From contig VXZF01000176.1 of NCBI GenBank assembly GCA_009845645.1, positions 1 through 8,814 on the forward strand: a stretch of DNA of 8,814 nucleotides, given 5' to 3'. Origin of the DNA: Gemmatimonadota bacterium (GTDB taxonomy: Bacteria; Latescibacterota; UBA2968; UBA8231). Positions within the stretch are counted from its first letter, which is position 1; each line of letters starts with the position of its first letter. The notes beneath the pieces were generated by a model, which ran no database searches, was not told the DNA's origin, and saw only the letters and a list, made by a program, of their open reading frames with translations. The translations under genes and the position numbers were made by a program. Below, piece after piece: positions 5,823 through 8,814 of the stretch.

Positions 5823-8814
5823 ATGGGTGTGAATTTAGAGGTGTTTCTCCGCTTTTCCCGCCAAGCGTTTTCCTCGTGGCTGTGTGTTTGCTTGCTCGCG
5901 GTAGTGGTACGCGCTGAGCCTGGTCTGCACTTTGAGCCGCTATACGGCCCGCTTTCCCAGCGCTTTGCAGTCCCTAGCCAAACTGCCTTTGGGGCTGGCC
6001 AACCGCTCTTGCCCGCCCCCGCCCGCGCGCTGATCTCGTACCAAGCCGTAGTGGACTCCTTGGGAATGGCCCACTACGGCCGCCGCGTCAGTGGATTCAC
6101 CGAGGGACCAACAGTCACCGTGACTCTAGACGACTATCTCCGCATAGAGTACCAAACGAGGCACCGACGGCTTTGGCACCAGCAAATCCGCCGCGATTTT
6201 CGCAGCACAGCTTCCGAGCAGCGCCAGCGCCGGGGCAGCCGCTTTGAGTGGACGGTGCCCTTTTCCGCGCCCAAGCCCCTGCGGCGCTTTATCGGCGACC
6301 AAGGCCCTAGCCTCGCGCTCAATGGCTCGCGCACCATAATCATTTCTGGCAAGAGCGAGTGGACCGATGGCGAGGTGCAGACCTCGTTTGGCCGCAGTTC
6401 CAAGTTCCCCTCGCTGGGCATCGAACAGGAATCCGATTTCACGGTGGAAGGCAAAGTCGGCGAGTTGATCAACATCCGCATCGATCAAGACACCCAAAAC
6501 CTCGGCTCGGCCTTTGGCTCCGGTTTGGGCGATCAGCTATCCAATCAGATCAAGCTCGACTACGAAGGTGAGGAAGACTCCATATTCCAAGAGGTGCAGG
6601 CCGGCAACACCACTCTAGAGCTGCCCAATACTCGCTTCGTCGGCTTCCGGCAGAAAAACAAGGGCCTTTTCGGCATCCGCGCTAAAGGGCACGTCGGGCC
6701 GCTGGCCTTTACGACCGTAGCCAGCCACGAAAAGAGCAAATCTAACCGCCAGACCTTCAAGGGCGGAGCGGCCATCGACACGCTCCAGCTCAGAGACTAC
6801 CAATATATCCGCAACACGTATTTCTTCTTACACGAATTCTACCGCGCTCACCTTTCCGACTTCCGCAGTTTGTTGGAAGGAGTGCAGTTTGGCCCAGAAA
6901 ACTTCGTCGATATCAGCCGCCTCGAAGTCTATATCAACGACTTCAATACGCGGAATGACGCCGAGCTATTTGCCAGACCCGGCGTTGCTTGGGTCGATCC
7001 GTCCGACTCCCTTTCCACCATCGAATGCTTTGACGCGGCGGGCAATCGCCTGCGCAACAGCGGCTGCTCTGAGGAGGGAACCTGGCACCGGCTCGACCCG
7101 GACGACGACTACTCGGTCGTGGCCGAGGCGGGTTATATCGTCCTCAACAGGCCCGTATCCGACCCCTATGCCATGGCCGTGCATTTCAAAACCAACGCGC
7201 CGGACTTCGACGGCACGCTCCAACAAGAGACAGCGCGGCTCACAGCCGGTGCCGAATCCGACTCCTTGTATCTGAAGCTGATCAAAGCCCGCAATCCCCG
7301 CCCGGGCTTTCCCACTTGGAACCTAGAGTGGAAAAACGTGTACCGCATTGCCTCTGGTTTTTCCACTGGCCGCCGCTTCGACCCCAAGACTTTGCAGGTC
7401 GATATCGCCAAGGAAGTGCCCGGCCAAGAGGACCAACTTTCGCAACAGGGTCGCTCCTACTTGCAGATTTTGGGATTGGACGAGCGCGGCAAAGACCCCG
7501 GTAGCGCGCCCGACCGCGTTATCGACGCCGACTACATAGGGCTGGACGATATCCGCGGGCACTTGATTTTCCCCGACCAGCGGCCCTTTGATCCACGCTC
7601 CAACAAATATCGCGGCCTACTCGACGAACCCGTCCCTGCTATCTACGACGAGCAGCAGCAGCGCGCCCAGATCGAGGCCAGCCGCTACAAAATCCTCGTC
7701 CGCGCCGCCTCCTCAGAGCAGCGCATCCGGCTGGGCGGCATCTTTGGCGGCGTTCGGCCCGAGACCGTGGAGGTCCAGCTAAACGGTCGCCCTCTGGCGC
7801 GAGACACCGACTACCGAGTCGATTACACAGGCAGCGTGACGTTTATCGGTTCGGTCGCTCAGGAAGTGGCCGACCCCGGCGCGGACTTGGAAATCTCCTT
7901 TGAATCCGAGGACGTCTTCAACATCGGCAGCCAGCAAAAGACCCTGTTGGGCCTGCGCACCGAGTACGAGTTCTGGGGTGGCGACGGGCGCGTGGGCAGC
8001 ACCATGATCTACAACAACGAGCGTTCGAGTGATCGGCGGGTGCGGGTGGGCAATGAGCCGACGCGCACGGTGATCTGGAACCTCGACTTGCGCGCCCGGC
8101 GCGAAGTGCCAATCCTCACCCGCGTCGTCGATATGTTGCCGCTGGTCAAGACGGCCGTTCCTTCGGAAGTGACCCTTGACGCCGAAATCGCGCAAAGCCG
8201 TCCCAATCTCAACACCAAGGGGCGCGGCTATATCGACGATTTTGAAGACAGCGAGCGGCCCATTTCCCTAGTTGTCAACCGCACGCGCTGGGCACCGGCT
8301 AGCGCACCAGTTGGCTCGCGCTTTGGCGCGGAAAATCGCGCGCATTTCATCTGGTACAATCCCTACGACGGGGTGCTGCGCACCGACATCTGGCCCAACC
8401 AAGAAGAGCAAATCGAAGCCCAAAACCGGCGCACCGATATCCTAGCGCTAGAGCTGCTGCCGCGCCTCGAAGCCGCCGAGTCCTGGGGAGGAGTCTCCCT
8501 TGCCTTTTCGACTGTCAACGACTTGTCCGAGTCCAAGTTCCTAGAGGTCTGGGTCCGGGGCCAAGAAGGCACCTTGCACGTGAACTTAGGCGACCAAATC
8601 AACGAGGACTACATCGCCAATGGCCGCCTCGACACCGAAGACGAGCCTTTCCCCGGACAAGCCGCAGGAGACGGGTTGGTGTCGCGGGAGGAAGACGTGG
8701 GCATCGACGGCCGCAACGACGAAGCCGAATTGAACTTCTACTTGCGGCTGCAAGACGCTGCGTTCGACACCACCCGCTCCCTAGCCGAGCGGAAGCAGGC
8801 CTTTGCCGCGCTCT
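5823..8814 (+). CDS. sprA: SprA/Sov-type type IX secretion outer-membrane channel, 3' part beyond window
   Basis: SprA (Sov in Porphyromonas) forms the giant 36-strand outer-membrane barrel through which T9SS cargo is secreted; family members have ~2000-2500 residues. The window holds 997 codons, still open at the edge. The ATG is fixed by an in-frame TAA at 5814-5816. A signal peptide (hydrophobic 18-29, likely cut after VRA, residue 31) sends it through Sec. Family blocks in order: an N-terminal SprA segment (about 70-125); VEGKVGELINIRIDQDTQ (208-225); IKLDYEGEEDSIFQEVQAGN (243-262); DYQYIRNTYFFLHEFYRA (325-342), equal to the Bacteroidota YENRHFFLxxYFR block; RLEVYIND (366-373); FNIGSQQKTLLGL (699-711); GYIDDFEDSE (802-811); WYNPYDG (844-850); and FLEVWVRG with LHVNLGD (906-924), equal to the EFWxxDP...LYFNLGxISED block. 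No Shine-Dalgarno precedes the ATG; an A-rich stretch (AAACAATAAA) does, as in Bacteroidota. Other T9SS genes are not in view. Confidence 0.93.
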   Translation, partial: MGVNLEVFLRFSRQAFSSWLCVCLLAVVVRAEPGLHFEPLYGPLSQRFAVPSQTAFGAGQPLLPAPARALISYQAVVDSLGMAHYGRRVSGFTEGPTVTVTLDDYLRIEYQTRHRRLWHQQIRRDFRSTASEQRQRRGSRFEWTVPFSAPKPLRRFIGDQGPSLALNGSRTIIISGKSEWTDGEVQTSFGRSSKFPSLGIEQESDFTVEGKVGELINIRIDQDTQNLGSAFGSGLGDQLSNQIKLDYEGEEDSIFQEVQAGNTTLELPNTRFVGFRQKNKGLFGIRAKGHVGPLAFTTVASHEKSKSNRQTFKGGAAIDTLQLRDYQYIRNTYFFLHEFYRAHLSDFRSLLEGVQFGPENFVDISRLEVYINDFNTRNDAELFARPGVAWVDPSDSLSTIECFDAAGNRLRNSGCSEEGTWHRLDPDDDYSVVAEAGYIVLNRPVSDPYAMAVHFKTNAPDFDGTLQQETARLTAGAESDSLYLKLIKARNPRPGFPTWNLEWKNVYRIASGFSTGRRFDPKTLQVDIAKEVPGQEDQLSQQGRSYLQILGLDERGKDPGSAPDRVIDADYIGLDDIRGHLIFPDQRPFDPRSNKYRGLLDEPVPAIYDEQQQRAQIEASRYKILVRAASSEQRIRLGGIFGGVRPETVEVQLNGRPLARDTDYRVDYTGSVTFIGSVAQEVADPGADLEISFESEDVFNIGSQQKTLLGLRTEYEFWGGDGRVGSTMIYNNERSSDRRVRVGNEPTRTVIWNLDLRARREVPILTRVVDMLPLVKTAVPSEVTLDAEIAQSRPNLNTKGRGYIDDFEDSERPISLVVNRTRWAPASAPVGSRFGAENRAHFIWYNPYDGVLRTDIWPNQEEQIEAQNRRTDILALELLPRLEAAESWGGVSLAFSTVNDLSESKFLEVWVRGQEGTLHVNLGDQINEDYIANGRLDTEDEPFPGQAAGDGLVSREEDVGIDGRNDEAELNFYLRLQDAAFDTTRSLAERKQAFAAL

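Noticed and set aside
6126..6497. Open frames of 115-123 codons antisense to sprA
   Set aside because: They lie over conserved SprA blocks on the + strand and have no motif or start signal of their own.
1..8814. CRISPR array, insertion sequence or tandem repeats
   Set aside because: No regularly spaced direct repeats, no transposase and no terminal inverted repeats flanking any gene were seen.

Overview
The window is GC-rich chromosomal DNA of a Gram-negative (diderm) bacterium. Three things set the type of organism. There is a SelA selenocysteine synthase. There is a divergently transcribed LptF/LptG pair, which implies lipopolysaccharide export and an outer membrane. There is also the first ~1000 residues of a SprA/Sov-type protein, the giant outer-membrane channel of the type IX secretion system. 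SprA is characteristic of Bacteroidota and their relatives, so I infer a member of the FCB group. High GC and selenocysteine machinery would fit one of its less studied phyla (Latescibacterota, Gemmatimonadota, KSB1, Zixibacteria and similar) better than a typical Bacteroidota genome, but the phylum is a guess.

Layout: (1) 1-1347, + strand, selA, cut at its 5' end by the window edge. (2) 1308-1763, + strand, a small predicted lipoprotein that overlaps the end of selA. (3) 1764-1934, an AT-rich gap. (4) 1935-2930, + strand, a soluble all-helical (HEAT/ARM-like) protein of unknown function, closed by a clear intrinsic terminator at 2957-2992. (5) 5362 down to 2989, - strand, lptF then lptG, with 1 base between them, converging on the helical-repeat gene. 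(6) 5363-5822, a 460-base divergent intergenic region with a good sigma70-like promoter towards sprA, a weaker one towards lptF, and an approximately 250-base sprA leader rich in inverted repeats. (7) 5823 to the window end, + strand, sprA, still open at 8814.

How the genes fit together: lptF and lptG form two-thirds of the inner-membrane LptB2FG machine that lifts LPS towards the outer membrane. SprA secretes proteins through that same membrane, and many T9SS cargoes are anchored to LPS, so the divergent pairing makes physical sense; co-regulation is only an inference. selA, the lipoprotein and the helical-repeat protein have no evident link to this envelope block. No RNA genes, insertion sequences, CRISPR arrays or signs of recent transfer were seen. 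I find no clearly new system. The most worthwhile leads are the SprA homologue itself, its long structured leader, and the extended helical insert in LptF.
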